From Streptomyces sp. SA15 (GTDB lineage: Bacteria > Actinomycetota > Actinomycetes > Streptomycetales > Streptomycetaceae): a stretch of 64,000 bases of DNA. Position numbers and translations under genes: made by a program. Shown here one piece after another: positions 1-8,591 of the stretch (positions within the stretch are counted from its first letter, which is position 1; the number at the start of each line of letters is the position of its first letter). The notes beneath the pieces are model-generated. The model was not told where the DNA came from and ran no database searches. It saw nothing but the letters and a program-made list of their open reading frames with translations. The stretch spans positions 62,001 to 126,000 of the forward strand of contig NZ_NTGE01000040.1 of the NCBI RefSeq assembly GCF_002291145.1, read 5' to 3'.

Positions 1-517
1 GACGCTCCTCAAGCTGGGTCGACCAGGCCGACAGCCGGCGTCCGGTGATGACGTCGACCAGGGCTCCGCCGTGCCACAGGGACAGGGCCTCCTTCAGCGT
101 GCGGGCGGCCTCCTCCCCGCCGCCGGCCCGGTGCTGTGCCATGCCCTGCTCGGCGAGCTGCTCGAAGCGGTAGGCGTCCACCGACTGCTTGTCGTCCAGC
201 CTCAGTTCGTACCCGCCCACCCTGGTCAGGAGTGCGGGGCAGCCGCGCGGCGGGCGGGAGCCGAAGGACGCGCCGTGCTGTCCGGTGGCGAGCAGCAGTC
301 TGCGGCGCAGTTGATAAATGTAGGTTTGCAAGGTGGTCAGCGCGCTGAGCGGCGGGCGATCCTCCCACAGCTCCTCGCACAGCTGGTCCACGCTGACCAG
401 CGAGTTGGCATTGAGCACCAGCAGGGCAAGCACCTGACGCAGTTTGGGTGCCGACGGTGTGACGTCGTCCCCGTCCCTGCGTACTCGCATGGAGCCCAGC
501 AGACCGATCTCTATCAC
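1..517 (-). CDS. SARP-family pathway activator (3' end beyond window)
   Basis: The frame opens with GTG at 517, about 7 bases after an AGGGGG ribosome site (524-529), and stays open to the left edge, giving 172 residues. The N-terminus reads VIEIGLLGSMRV. It is followed by an OmpR-type winged-helix domain (about residues 20-95, with APKLRQVLALLVL, SVDQLCEELW and LQTYIYQLRRRL) and the start of a bacterial transcriptional activator domain (about residue 115 on, VDAYRFEQLAEQG). That order is the AfsR/SARP family, which activates antibiotic clusters from direct repeats near the -35 region. It reads in the same direction as the amidotransferase operon 351 bases upstream and probably governs this cluster. 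The true length is unknown; a short SARP of about 270 residues or a larger AfsR-like protein are both possible. Confidence 0.9.
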   Translation of the reverse strand, partial: MIEIGLLGSMRVRRDGDDVTPSAPKLRQVLALLVLNANSLVSVDQLCEELWEDRPPLSALTTLQTYIYQLRRRLLLATGQHGASFGSRPPRGCPALLTRVGGYELRLDDKQSVDAYRFEQLAEQGMAQHRAGGGEEAARTLKEALSLWHGGALVDVITGRRLSAWSTQLEER

Positions 518-868
518 TGCATTCCCCCTGAGTGCGCCGCCTTTGTGGGGTGGCGGCCATCGATGGGCCTGGTTTTTCAGCAAGCCTGTCGGTATTCACC
601 TTTCTGCGTCGCTCATTTCCCAGCGAAACATCCACCCCGTCTCTGGGCAGTAAAGATTGCCTTCCCTTTACCCAGGAAATCGGGAAAACGCTTCCATCCG
701 AGAATGGAGCGGAATTCAACAAAACCCGCCGCAGACCGGAAGGCAGAATTCCGCTCACGAATACCGCATTGTCATTGTATACCTGGGTGCATCATATTGC
801 TTCACACACAAGGATGACAAGATGCACATTTCTTGGCTCGTGGCAACCCGGCCCTGTCCCCAGCCCTG
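518..868 (-). promoter_or_regulatory. Leader/promoter region upstream of the SARP gene
   Basis: This is a 351-base gap between the amidotransferase stop and the SARP start. It is clearly more AT-rich than its surroundings, especially 585-670 and 750-840, as expected of a promoter region, and no coding frame in it looks real. GTGCATC (787-793) and GATGCAC (821-827) form an inverted repeat with a 27-base spacer, which is too loose to call a terminator. I see no convincing -10/-35 pair. Confidence 0.4.
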
Positions 869-2743
869 TCAGAGGCGCAGCTCGACCCGGTAGTCCGCCA
901 GCCAGGTGTTCAGCTGGAGCACCATCTCCATGCTCGCCCGCTCCACCCACGCGAAGGCGCCGCTGGGCGCCGCCGCCGCACCCAACGCCACCCGGGTGGC
1001 CTCGGTGTCCAGCAGCGGGGCCACCGGGGCCGCCCGGTCCTCGGCCACCTCACCGAAGCGGTACCGCACGAACTCCCCGTACGCGGCCTCCTGGACGGTC
1101 GGGTAGGCGCTCTTGGGCCGGTTGAGCACCCGCTCCGGCAGCAGATCGGCGACGGCGGCCCGCAGCAGGCTCTTCTCCTGACCGTTCACCCGCTTCAGCT
1201 CGGCCGGCACGTTGAACACGTACTCCACCAGCGCCCGGTCGCAGAACGGCGGCCGCAGCTGCACCCCGTGCGCCATGCTCATCCGGTCGGCCCGGTCCAG
1301 ATGGGTCGGGGCCCACCGGGTCAGCGCCAGATAGGTGACCTCGCGCGCCCTGCGCTCGGCGGGCCCCTCCCCAGCCAGCCGCGGGACCTCGGTGAGCGCG
1401 TCGCGGTAGTGCTGGTCGGCGTACTCCATGAAGTCCAGCTCCTTGCGGAGCGTACGGTCCACCAGCGAGCAGCCGAGGCCGCCCGCGGCGGCGTCGTGCC
1501 CCCGCTCGAAGGAGACCCACGGGAAGGTCGTGGAGTTGCTGTGCCCCGCGTCGTACGCCCAGAAGTAGCCGTTGAACACCTCGTCGGCGGTCTCCCCGGA
1601 GAGCACGGCCGTGATGCCGGCGCCGCGCAGGGCCTCGAAGAACAGCAGCAGCGAGACGTCCATGTCGCCGAGCGGGGAGGGGGTGTCCTGGCTGCGCAGC
1701 GCGGCGGCGTGCGTCCGCGGGTCGGCGAGCGCCGCCGTTTCCAGCAGGATCTCGGTGTGCTCGGTGCCGATGTGCTCCGCCGCGAGGGCCGCGTAGGGGG
1801 CGTCGGGGGTGGCGCGCATCGTCGGATGCGGCTCGAAGTTCTCCGCGTAGCCGGAGAAGTTGACCGAGAACGAGCGGAGCCGGCCGTTGCCCGACGCCAG
1901 GGTCTCGCGGGCCGCGAGCGCGGTCAGCGCGCTGGAGTCGATCCCTCCGGAGAGCATCGCGCCGACCGGCACGTCCGCGCGCAGATGGGAGGCCACCGCC
2001 TCGGACAGCAGCCTGCGCACGGTGGCGACGGTGGTCTCCAGGGTGTCGGTGTGCGGCCGCGCGGGCAGCGACCAGTACCGCCGGTGCCCGGTGCCCGGGG
2101 CGCGCACGGTCATCGCGTGTCCGGGCAGCACCTCGCGCGTCCCCCGGAACACCCCGGTGCCCGGCTTGCGGCTGTGCGCGAACAGTTCGCGGAGCCCGTC
2201 GGCGTCGACCACCGGCGCCACCGCCGGATGGGCCAGCAGGGCCTTGGGCTCGGAGCCGAAGATCACCCCGGACGGGGTCAGGAAGTAGCACAGCGGCTTC
2301 ACCCCCAACCGGTCGCGGACCAGCAGCAGTTCCTGCCGCCGTACGTCCCACACGGCCAGGGCGAACAGCCCCTCCAGCCGCTCCGGGAACGCGGCACCCC
2401 ACTCCAGATAGGCGTGCAGCGCCACCTCCGCGTCGCCGTGCCCGGTGAACCGGTGCCCCTTGGCGGCCAGTTCACGGCGCAGCTCCGCGTGGTTGGTGAC
2501 GGCCCCGTCCAAGGTCAGTACGGCCACCGGCCGCCCGGCCTCGGACTCCACGACGGCCGGCTGCCCCCCGTGCTCCGGGTCGAGCAGCGCCAGCCGCCGG
2601 TGGGCCAGCGCGGCGTGCCCCTCGATCCACTCGCCCGAACCGTCGGGGCCGCGGTGCGCCAGCGCCACCGCCATGGCCCGTACGGTCGGGGCCTCGAAGG
2701 TCAGGTCCCGCTCGAAGTCCACCCAGCCGGCGATTCCGCTCAT
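869..2743 (-). CDS. Asparagine-synthetase-like amidotransferase with degenerate glutaminase site
   Basis: 624 residues, the usual AsnB length. The N-terminal Ntn glutaminase-like domain (about 1-200) keeps HRGPD (30-34) and GDAEV (103-107). The synthetase domain carries the PP-loop SGGIDS at 265-270, so ATP-dependent amide formation should be possible. In clusters such as fredericamycin, rubromycin and xantholipin, homologues introduce the nitrogen of an isoquinolone or carboxamide. Oddity: the catalytic Cys2 of the family is Ser2 here (MSGIAGWVDF), and the oxyanion Asn of the usual NG pair is Asp79 (DG). Glutamine hydrolysis is therefore doubtful and free ammonia may be used. The start overlaps the stop of the preceding gene (ATGA), and GAGAGGA serves as ribosome site. 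Third gene of a coupled trio. Confidence 0.9.
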   Translation of the reverse strand: MSGIAGWVDFERDLTFEAPTVRAMAVALAHRGPDGSGEWIEGHAALAHRRLALLDPEHGGQPAVVESEAGRPVAVLTLDGAVTNHAELRRELAAKGHRFTGHGDAEVALHAYLEWGAAFPERLEGLFALAVWDVRRQELLLVRDRLGVKPLCYFLTPSGVIFGSEPKALLAHPAVAPVVDADGLRELFAHSRKPGTGVFRGTREVLPGHAMTVRAPGTGHRRYWSLPARPHTDTLETTVATVRRLLSEAVASHLRADVPVGAMLSGGIDSSALTALAARETLASGNGRLRSFSVNFSGYAENFEPHPTMRATPDAPYAALAAEHIGTEHTEILLETAALADPRTHAAALRSQDTPSPLGDMDVSLLLFFEALRGAGITAVLSGETADEVFNGYFWAYDAGHSNSTTFPWVSFERGHDAAAGGLGCSLVDRTLRKELDFMEYADQHYRDALTEVPRLAGEGPAERRAREVTYLALTRWAPTHLDRADRMSMAHGVQLRPPFCDRALVEYVFNVPAELKRVNGQEKSLLRAAVADLLPERVLNRPKSAYPTVQEAAYGEFVRYRFGEVAEDRAAPVAPLLDTEATRVALGAAAAPSGAFAWVERASMEMVLQLNTWLADYRVELRL

Positions 2744-3273
2744 CGTGGTGTCCTCTCGTTCGCTGCGTGTGAAGTTCCTGAAGTGGAGCCGCCGGTGGGG
2801 GCCGAAAGGTGGACGACGTCCACCAGGGAGAGCCCGTGGCGGGCGACGGCCTCCCGGAACTCGCCGAGTCCCGGCGTCCCTTCGCCGCGTACCGCGATGC
2901 CCAGCCGGCGCGGTGCCGCCTCCCCGTACCTGCGGTACAGCTCCAGATAGCCGCGGGCGGTGCGCTCCGTGTCGGCGACCAGCGCGAAGCGCACCGGCCG
3001 CCGCTGCCCGCGCCAGGTCAGCGCGCCCTCGGCGCCGCCCGCGAAGTTGTGCCGCCAGCCGCTGCCGGTCGCGACCACCAGCGCGCCGCCGAGGGTGTGC
3101 ACCCCGGCGGGCACGGTGTACGGCCGCCCGCTGCGCCGCCCCGTGAAGTGCAGCAGCGCGAGCCGCTCGGCCATCGGCCCGGGGGCAGGACGGGACAGCA
3201 GCTCCCGCATCCGGGCGTCGGCCACCGCGCGGTCCTCCCCGTCCGGCAGATCGCGTACGACGGCGGCGCTCAC
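2740..3273 (-). CDS. Ddn-like (F420/flavin split-barrel) oxidoreductase
   Basis: 177 residues from GTG at 3273; the GTGA overlaps the stop of the anthrone-oxygenase-like gene, and its own stop overlaps the amidotransferase start. The central part (LLHFTGRRSGRPYTVP, then VATGSGWRHNF and LTWRGQRRPVRF) matches the Ddn/DUF385 nitroreductase family, a PNPOx-like split barrel. Members often bind F420 and reduce quinones or nitro groups. Position between an anthrone oxygenase and an amidotransferase suggests a redox tailoring step on an anthraquinone-type intermediate. Cofactor and substrate cannot be told from sequence. Confidence 0.75.
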   Translation of the reverse strand: MSAAVVRDLPDGEDRAVADARMRELLSRPAPGPMAERLALLHFTGRRSGRPYTVPAGVHTLGGALVVATGSGWRHNFAGGAEGALTWRGQRRPVRFALVADTERTARGYLELYRRYGEAAPRRLGIAVRGEGTPGLGEFREAVARHGLSLVDVVHLSAPTGGSTSGTSHAANERTPR

Positions 3274-3719
3274 GACAGCACCACCCCGGCGGCCGTCAGC
3301 GCACAGCCCGCGATCGCGAAGCAGGTGCGCACCAGATGCCAGCCGCGCCAAGCCGGACGGGGGTCCCGCCAGCCGGGGCCCAGGTCTTCGGGCCGGGTCC
3401 GCTTGACCGTCCGGTTGATCGGCACGTTCCGGGTCTGCGAGACCACCGCCACCCCCGCCATGCAGACGGCGGCCGCCGCGAACAGCACCCGGGGGCCGCC
3501 CGACGCCCGGACCGCGAGCCCCACGTCGACGGCCGTGGAGCCGGTGACGATGAACGGCATGATCCGGTCGTAGCGCTTGCCGAGCAGGATGTGCGTGGAC
3601 ACGTACCGTTCCGGCGTCATCGCGATCAGCGCGGGCATCACGCTCACCGCGACCGCGAAGAGCACCCCCGCCACCAGGCCGGTGCCCGTCAGCACCAGCA
3701 CACTCAAAGCCTCCACCAC
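3270..3719 (-). CDS. DUF1772 anthrone-oxygenase-like membrane protein
   Basis: 149 residues with four hydrophobic stretches (about 5-25, 55-75, 78-98, 125-148). It matches the DUF1772/anthrone oxygenase family, small cofactor-independent enzymes that turn anthrones into quinones. Family-like residues include NVPINRTVKR and WRGWHLVRT in the loop before the last helix. The start is set by GGAGGG upstream of two consecutive GTG codons (3719 and 3716); the first has better spacing. First gene of a three-gene unit with 4-base overlaps, reading away from the FAD monooxygenase at 3931. Confidence 0.75.
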   Translation of the reverse strand: MVEALSVLVLTGTGLVAGVLFAVAVSVMPALIAMTPERYVSTHILLGKRYDRIMPFIVTGSTAVDVGLAVRASGGPRVLFAAAAVCMAGVAVVSQTRNVPINRTVKRTRPEDLGPGWRDPRPAWRGWHLVRTCFAIAGCALTAAGVVLS

Positions 3720-3930
3720 CGCTTCCGCCCTCCTTCGAGCCTTGCGCCGCACTTCGGGCCTGGAACGGCTCGAACCTGTCAGCCGCACCTCGGACGGCAC
3801 TCGAATCCCCCTGGGAGCGCGGCGCTCCGCACGCGCTCCGTTCGCCCGCGGTACGAGCCCGGTTCGAGGACCCGGGTGTTGCATCGGCCCGCCGAAACCC
3901 GAACGCATTCCCACACCAACAGGAGCCGGC
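3720..3930. promoter_or_regulatory. Divergent promoter region (anthrone oxygenase / FAD monooxygenase 1)
   Basis: This 211-base region separates two diverging transcription units and should hold both promoters. It contains CTCGAAC at 3769, CTCGAAT at 3800 and GGTTCGAGG further right, loosely like SARP heptamers, but the spacing is not a clean 11- or 22-base multiple, so a SARP site is only a possibility. Confidence 0.35.
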
Positions 3931-5514
3931 ATGGCGGACGAGACGACCGAAGTACTCATCGTGGGCGGCAGCATGGTGGGCCTCGCCCAGGCCCTGTTCC
4001 TCGCCCGGCAGGGCATCCGGCCGCTGCTGGTGGAACGGCACGCGGAGATCTCGGCGCACCCCCGGGCCCAGGCCGCCAGCCCCCGCACCATGGAGCTGCT
4101 GCGGGCGCTCGGCCTGGAGGACGCGGTACGGGCCCGGGAGAACCCGCACGCCCAGTACGGCGACATCCTCCAGGCGGAGTCCCTCACCGGAGCCGAACTC
4201 GGGCGCTTCGACGGGCCGTTCCGCCATGACCCGAACGACGTGGGCACCACCGGCTGGACCCTGATCGGGCAGGACCGTCTCGAGCCGGTGCTGCGGGAGC
4301 GGGCCGAGGAGCTCGGCGCGGACATCCGGTTCGCCACCGAGATGACGGAGTTCACCCAGGACGCGGACGGCGTCACGGCCGTCCTGCGTGACCTGGGAGA
4401 CGGCTCCGAGCAGTCCGTGCGGGCCCGTTACCTGGTCGCGGCCGACGGCTCCCGGGCACCCGTCCGCACCGCCCTCGGCATCGGCCACCATGGGCAGGGG
4501 GTGTTCGGCCGGCAGATGAACATCATCTTCCACGCCGACCTCGACCGGTACGTCGCCGGGCGCACCTTCTTCCTCTGCTTCGTCAGCAACCCGCGGGTCA
4601 AGGGCGTACTCGGCAAGCTCGGCGGCGCGGACTCCGACCGCTGGGTCCTCGCCCCCAGTCTGCCGCCGGGGGCCGACCACCGGGCGTACGGGACCGAGGA
4701 CTGCGTGGAGCTGGTGCGGGCCGCCGTGGGGGTGCCCGACCTGCCGGTCGAGGTGGAGTCCGCGACCAGTTGGGAGATCGCCGCGTGGGTGGCGGACCGG
4801 TTCCGCTCCGGCCGGGTACTGCTGGCCGGCGACTGCGCGCACGTCATGCCGCCCACCGGAGGGTTCGGCGGCAACATGGGCATCCAGGACGCGCACAACC
4901 TGGCGTGGAAGCTGGCGCTGGTGCTGCGCGGCTCGGCGGGGCCCGACCTGCTGGACAGCTACGAGCAGGAGCGGGCGCCGGTCGCCGAGTTCACCGTCGA
5001 CCAGGGCGTCATCCGCTACCTCCAGCGCAGCGGCCTCGACGAGGCGGCCGCCGCGCGGCACCGGCCCGAGACCACGGTGCTGTTCGGCCACGTCTACCGC
5101 TCGGACGCCGTCCTGCGCGAGACCGGCGACGACGACGGCGCCGTGGTCGAGGACCCGACGGCCCCCAGCGGCCGACCCGGCACCCGTGCCCCGCACCTGC
5201 CCCTGGTCCGACAGGGCAAGGAGGTGCCGCTGCACGATCTCCTCGACGGCGGCTTCTGGCTGCTGACCGGCCCCGGCGGCGGCTCCTGGCAGACGGCCGC
5301 CGAGTCGCGGGGCGTCGCCTTCCACCGCGTCGGCACGGAGGAATCCCCGGAGGTCGTCGAGCGCTTCCTCACCCGTTACGGCATCGAGGACACCGGCGCC
5401 GTCCTGCTCCGCCCGGACGGCTTCATCGCGTGGCGCGGCACCGGCCCGACGGCCGACCCCGCCAAGTCACTGACGGCGGTACTCGACACGGTGCTGCGCC
5501 GCACCGCGGTCTAG
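3931..5514 (+). CDS. Class A FAD-dependent aromatic monooxygenase (1)
   Basis: 527 residues; ATG follows AGGAG by five bases. PHBH-fold flavoprotein: FAD-binding VLIVGGSMVGLAQA at the N-terminus, the middle DG motif (VAADGSRAPVR, about 170) and the GD motif (LLAGDCAHVMPPTGG, about 300), followed by a thioredoxin-like C-terminal domain (about 400-527). The GFGGNMGIQDAHNLAWKL stretch is typical of polyketide hydroxylases. It would use NAD(P)H and O2 to hydroxylate, or perform a Baeyer-Villiger cleavage on, an aromatic polyketide. It is the only plus-strand enzyme gene of the cluster portion seen here and stands alone between a divergent promoter and a strong terminator. Confidence 0.9.
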   Translation: MADETTEVLIVGGSMVGLAQALFLARQGIRPLLVERHAEISAHPRAQAASPRTMELLRALGLEDAVRARENPHAQYGDILQAESLTGAELGRFDGPFRHDPNDVGTTGWTLIGQDRLEPVLRERAEELGADIRFATEMTEFTQDADGVTAVLRDLGDGSEQSVRARYLVAADGSRAPVRTALGIGHHGQGVFGRQMNIIFHADLDRYVAGRTFFLCFVSNPRVKGVLGKLGGADSDRWVLAPSLPPGADHRAYGTEDCVELVRAAVGVPDLPVEVESATSWEIAAWVADRFRSGRVLLAGDCAHVMPPTGGFGGNMGIQDAHNLAWKLALVLRGSAGPDLLDSYEQERAPVAEFTVDQGVIRYLQRSGLDEAAAARHRPETTVLFGHVYRSDAVLRETGDDDGAVVEDPTAPSGRPGTRAPHLPLVRQGKEVPLHDLLDGGFWLLTGPGGGSWQTAAESRGVAFHRVGTEESPEVVERFLTRYGIEDTGAVLLRPDGFIAWRGTGPTADPAKSLTAVLDTVLRRTAV

Positions 5515-5534
5515 GACCTGGCCCCGCACACGAC

Positions 5535-5572
5535 ACGGCCGCGGTGCTCCCCTGCGGGAGCACCGCGGCCGT
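5535..5572. terminator. Strong hairpin terminator between convergent monooxygenase genes
   Basis: A perfect 17-base-pair stem (5535-5551 with 5556-5572) closes a 4-base CTGC loop. It lies 20 bases after the stop of the plus-strand gene and 155 bases from the convergent stop, so it can end transcription from both sides. Confidence 0.85.
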
Positions 5573-5726
5573 CCGGGTCCCGCACGGCCGGGCGTTGGCA
5601 GCTGTCCGGCGGCTCACAGCACGACAGCGGGGTCCTGCGCGCCGCTGCGAGAGGGCGCGCAGGACCCCGCTCACCTGTACCGATGAGGTGCCGCCGAGGT
5701 CCTACGGCTCACTGCGCCGGACAGGC

Positions 5727-7334
5727 CTACGCACGGTCCAGGATCGTCCGCAGGGCGGCGATCGCGGCGCCGTCGACGGGGCCCGAGCGGCCCGCCGTGG
5801 TGCGCCAGGCGACGAAGCCGTCGGGGCGGACCAGGACCGCGCCGCCGGCCAGCAGGCCGTAGCGGCGGCGGAAGGAGCCTTCCGCGTCCCACAGCCGGGT
5901 GCCGCGGCCGATCCGGACCACCTTCAGGGCGGCGCCCAGCCGCGTGGCCTCCTGTTCCACCGCCCCGGTCCAGCGGCCCGCCATCTCGTCGACGAGCAGG
6001 GTGAACCCGTCACCGTACAGGTCGATGACGGACACGGGGCCCTCGAGGCCGTCGAGTTCGAGGTGCGGTGCCCGCGCTCCGGGCCGGGCGCCGGGGTGCT
6101 CGGGGTCCTCGACGATCGCGTCGGGGGCGCCCTCCTCCGCGGCGAAGGCGCCGGAGCGGTAGCAGTAACCGAAGGTCATGGTCGTCTCGTCCAGCAGCTC
6201 GGCGGCGACCTCCTGGTACTGCTTGCCCTCACGCACCGCGAACCGCAGCATCGCCTGGCGGACGGTCTCCTCGGCCACCGGGCGCCGCTCGGCGTCGTAG
6301 CTCTCCAGCAGCCCGGGACCGGCCGTGCCGGACAGCACCAGGGCCAGCTTCCAGGCCAGGTTGTACGCGTCCTGGATACCGGTGCTGGCACCGAACGCCC
6401 CAGTGGGCGGCATCACATGGGCGGCGTCACCGGCGACGAACACCCGACGGGTGGCGAAGGTGTCCGCCACGCGCGCGGAGATGTCCCACGCGGGCATGTC
6501 CACCGACTCGATCTTCAGCGGCAGGTCGGGAACCCCGACCGCGGCCCGCACCAGGGCGGTGCAGCGCTCCTCGGTGAAGTCCTCGGCGCGCTGGCCCTGT
6601 TCGGGGGAGAAAGAGACGTTGATGACCCAGCGGCGGTCGTTGTCGATGGGGATGATCGTGCCGCGCACCTCGGGGTTGTTGACGTACGCCGCGATGATCC
6701 GGCGCCCGCGCAGCACCTCGGTCAGGTCGGCCTCGAAGAAGAAGCTGACGAGGTTGGTGATGGTGCCCCGGCCGTGCGCCCCGATGCCCAGCATCTCGCG
6801 CAGCGGGCTGCGGCTGCCGTCCGCCGCGATCACGTACTGGGCGCGGATCTCAGAACTCCCGCCGCCGGACAGGTCGGTGGTGCGGACCAGCACCCCCTCC
6901 GCCGTCTCCTCCAGAGCGTCGACCCGGGTCGAGAAGCGGACGTCGGCGCCGGCCTCCACCGCCCGCTCCCGCAGGATCGGTTCCAGTTGGTTCTGGTCGA
7001 TCAGCGTCCACTGAGTGGGGCTGATCCGGCCGATGTCCTCGGGGGAGGCGTTGGGCATCCGCACGCGTTCCTTGCCCGCGAGGCTCTCCACGTGCACCAG
7101 ATCGGTGTTGCCGGAGATGGGGGAACGCCCGGCCCGTACCCGCTCCTCCATGCCGACCGCGCGGTACAGCTCCATCGTGCGCGGGTTGATGGCGCGGGCC
7201 TTGGGGTGGGTGGAGGTGTCCGGGTGGCGTTCCACCAGGGTGGCGCGGACACCGTGGTGGGCGAGGAAGACGGCCGCGGACAGTCCGGTCAGCCCGCCCC
7301 CGACGATGAGGACGGGGGTCTGGTCCTGCTTCAT
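5727..7334 (-). CDS. Class A FAD-dependent aromatic monooxygenase (2)
   Basis: 535 residues. FAD-binding VLIVGGGLTGLSAAVF near the N-terminus, DG motif AADGSRSPLR (about 175), GD motif VAGDAAHVMPPTGAFG (about 310), and a thioredoxin-like C-terminal domain. Same subfamily as the genes at 3931 and 16233, so the three probably descend from one ancestor and act at different positions of the polyketide. ATGA overlap with the methyltransferase upstream implies coupled translation. Which reaction it performs (hydroxylation or oxidative ring cleavage) cannot be read from the sequence. Confidence 0.9.
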   Translation of the reverse strand: MKQDQTPVLIVGGGLTGLSAAVFLAHHGVRATLVERHPDTSTHPKARAINPRTMELYRAVGMEERVRAGRSPISGNTDLVHVESLAGKERVRMPNASPEDIGRISPTQWTLIDQNQLEPILRERAVEAGADVRFSTRVDALEETAEGVLVRTTDLSGGGSSEIRAQYVIAADGSRSPLREMLGIGAHGRGTITNLVSFFFEADLTEVLRGRRIIAAYVNNPEVRGTIIPIDNDRRWVINVSFSPEQGQRAEDFTEERCTALVRAAVGVPDLPLKIESVDMPAWDISARVADTFATRRVFVAGDAAHVMPPTGAFGASTGIQDAYNLAWKLALVLSGTAGPGLLESYDAERRPVAEETVRQAMLRFAVREGKQYQEVAAELLDETTMTFGYCYRSGAFAAEEGAPDAIVEDPEHPGARPGARAPHLELDGLEGPVSVIDLYGDGFTLLVDEMAGRWTGAVEQEATRLGAALKVVRIGRGTRLWDAEGSFRRRYGLLAGGAVLVRPDGFVAWRTTAGRSGPVDGAAIAALRTILDRA

Positions 7335-8374
7335 GCTGCCTCCTTGTGGGCGGTGACCAGGGTGTGCGTGCCGAGCAGGGGTTCCGCGATGCCGTCGGTG
7401 AAGCCCGCCTCGCGCAGCCAGGCCCGGCAGTCCGCCACCCGGTACTCGGAGCCGTCGGGGCTGACCAGGCGCATGTGCAGGCTGCTGAGCAGCCGCTCCG
7501 GGTCGCTGCGGTCGTCGTCGATCATGCGGTCGTAGACGAGGACCGTGCCGCCGGGCCGCACCGCCTCGAAGACCCGGCCGAGCAGCTCGCGCCGCCGCCC
7601 GGTGTGGAAGCCGTGCAGGATGTGGCCGAGGACGACGACATCGGCCGACGGGATCGGGTCGGTGAAGAAGTCACCGCCGGCGAAGGCGACCCGGTCGTCC
7701 AGGCCGAGGCCGCCGATGTGCTCGGTGAACAGCGGCCGCGTCCGCTCCAGGTCGAAGCAGGTGGCTTCCAGATGCGGATGCGCCTGAACGAGCACGGCCG
7801 CGAGATTGCCGCGCGCACCGCCGAGGTCGACGAACGAGGAGTGCCGGCCCCAGTCGACGCACCGGGCGAGCTCCGTGCCCATCCGGTCGCTGTACGCGTC
7901 GAGCCCGGCGAGGAACCGCTTCATCTTGGCGGGGTCCTTGTGCCGGTCGCCGACGAACCCGCCCTTGTCCGGGTCGAGGTGCTGGGGCTCGCCGGAGCGC
8001 AGCGCCTCGGTGAGCCGGCCCCAGGTCCCGTACAGCGTCTCGTTGGTGAGTTCGACGAAGCCGCCGAGGTACGAGGAGGAGTCCGGCACCAGATACGTCT
8101 GCGCCAGCGGGGAGTTGCGGTAGCGGCCCTCCGTGCGCTCCAGCAGTCCGAGACCGACCAGGGCGTCCAGGAAGTCCGGGGCCATCCGGTGGTGCATGCC
8201 GGTGCGCCGGGCCAGCTCGGCCGAGTCGGCGGGGCGGTCGTCGGCGAGCGCACCGAACACTCCGACGGTCACGGCGCTGTGCAGCACCTTGGCGGCGCAG
8301 TCGGCGATGGTCAGCTTGATCAGCGGTCCGGGATCGACCGCCGGGGCCGTCTGCGGGTCTTCGGTCGTTGTCAC
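7331..8374 (-). CDS. SAM-dependent O-methyltransferase (1)
   Basis: 347 residues from GTG at 8374 with GGAGG six bases upstream. It has the plant-caffeate/DmpM-type two-domain layout: helical dimerisation N-terminus (about 20-100, HSAVTVGVFGAL and RTGMHHRMAPDFLDAL) and a C-terminal Rossmann domain with SAM motif VDLGGARGNLA (about 185). Enzymes of this family methylate phenolic hydroxyls of aromatic polyketides. Its stop overlaps the start of FAD monooxygenase 2. It has its own leader downstream of the exporter terminator. Confidence 0.85.
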   Translation of the reverse strand: MTTTEDPQTAPAVDPGPLIKLTIADCAAKVLHSAVTVGVFGALADDRPADSAELARRTGMHHRMAPDFLDALVGLGLLERTEGRYRNSPLAQTYLVPDSSSYLGGFVELTNETLYGTWGRLTEALRSGEPQHLDPDKGGFVGDRHKDPAKMKRFLAGLDAYSDRMGTELARCVDWGRHSSFVDLGGARGNLAAVLVQAHPHLEATCFDLERTRPLFTEHIGGLGLDDRVAFAGGDFFTDPIPSADVVVLGHILHGFHTGRRRELLGRVFEAVRPGGTVLVYDRMIDDDRSDPERLLSSLHMRLVSPDGSEYRVADCRAWLREAGFTDGIAEPLLGTHTLVTAHKEAA

Positions 8375-8539
8375 ACGAGCCTCCTGGTCTGCCTCTGCCT
8401 GTTCTTCGGCCTGCGTCCTGCGTCGTACGGCTGTGCAGTGCCGACGATGTCCGCGAGCCGTCGATTCGGGCTCGAAGGGCGCTGAAGGGCGGCGGAGGCG
8501 CGGAGGTGGCGGTCCGGGAGGCGGAGACGGACGTACGAA

Positions 8540-8570
8540 AGCCGCCCTCCCCGTGCGGGGAAGGGCGGCT
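8540..8570 (-). terminator. Hairpin terminator after the MFS exporter gene
   Basis: AGCCGCCCT-CCCC and GGGG-AAGGGCGGCT form a stem of about 13 pairs with one bulged base around a GTGC loop, 22 bases past the exporter stop. It separates the exporter from the methyltransferase/monooxygenase pair. Confidence 0.7.
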
Positions 8571-8591
8571 CGCGGACGAGAAGGGGCGTGG

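Noticed and set aside
787..827. GTGCATC/GATGCAC inverted repeat as terminator or operator
   Set aside because: Seven-base arms with a 27-base spacer are expected by chance; listed only within the spacer description.
833..2950. 705-codon plus-strand frame over the amidotransferase
   Set aside because: Antisense shadow; the minus strand carries clear AsnB motifs and overlapping operon structure.
2740..5325. Reading the Ddn-like gene as an 861-residue protein
   Set aside because: Upstream codons run through the divergent FAD monooxygenase on the other strand; GTG at 3273 with a GTGA overlap is the sensible start.
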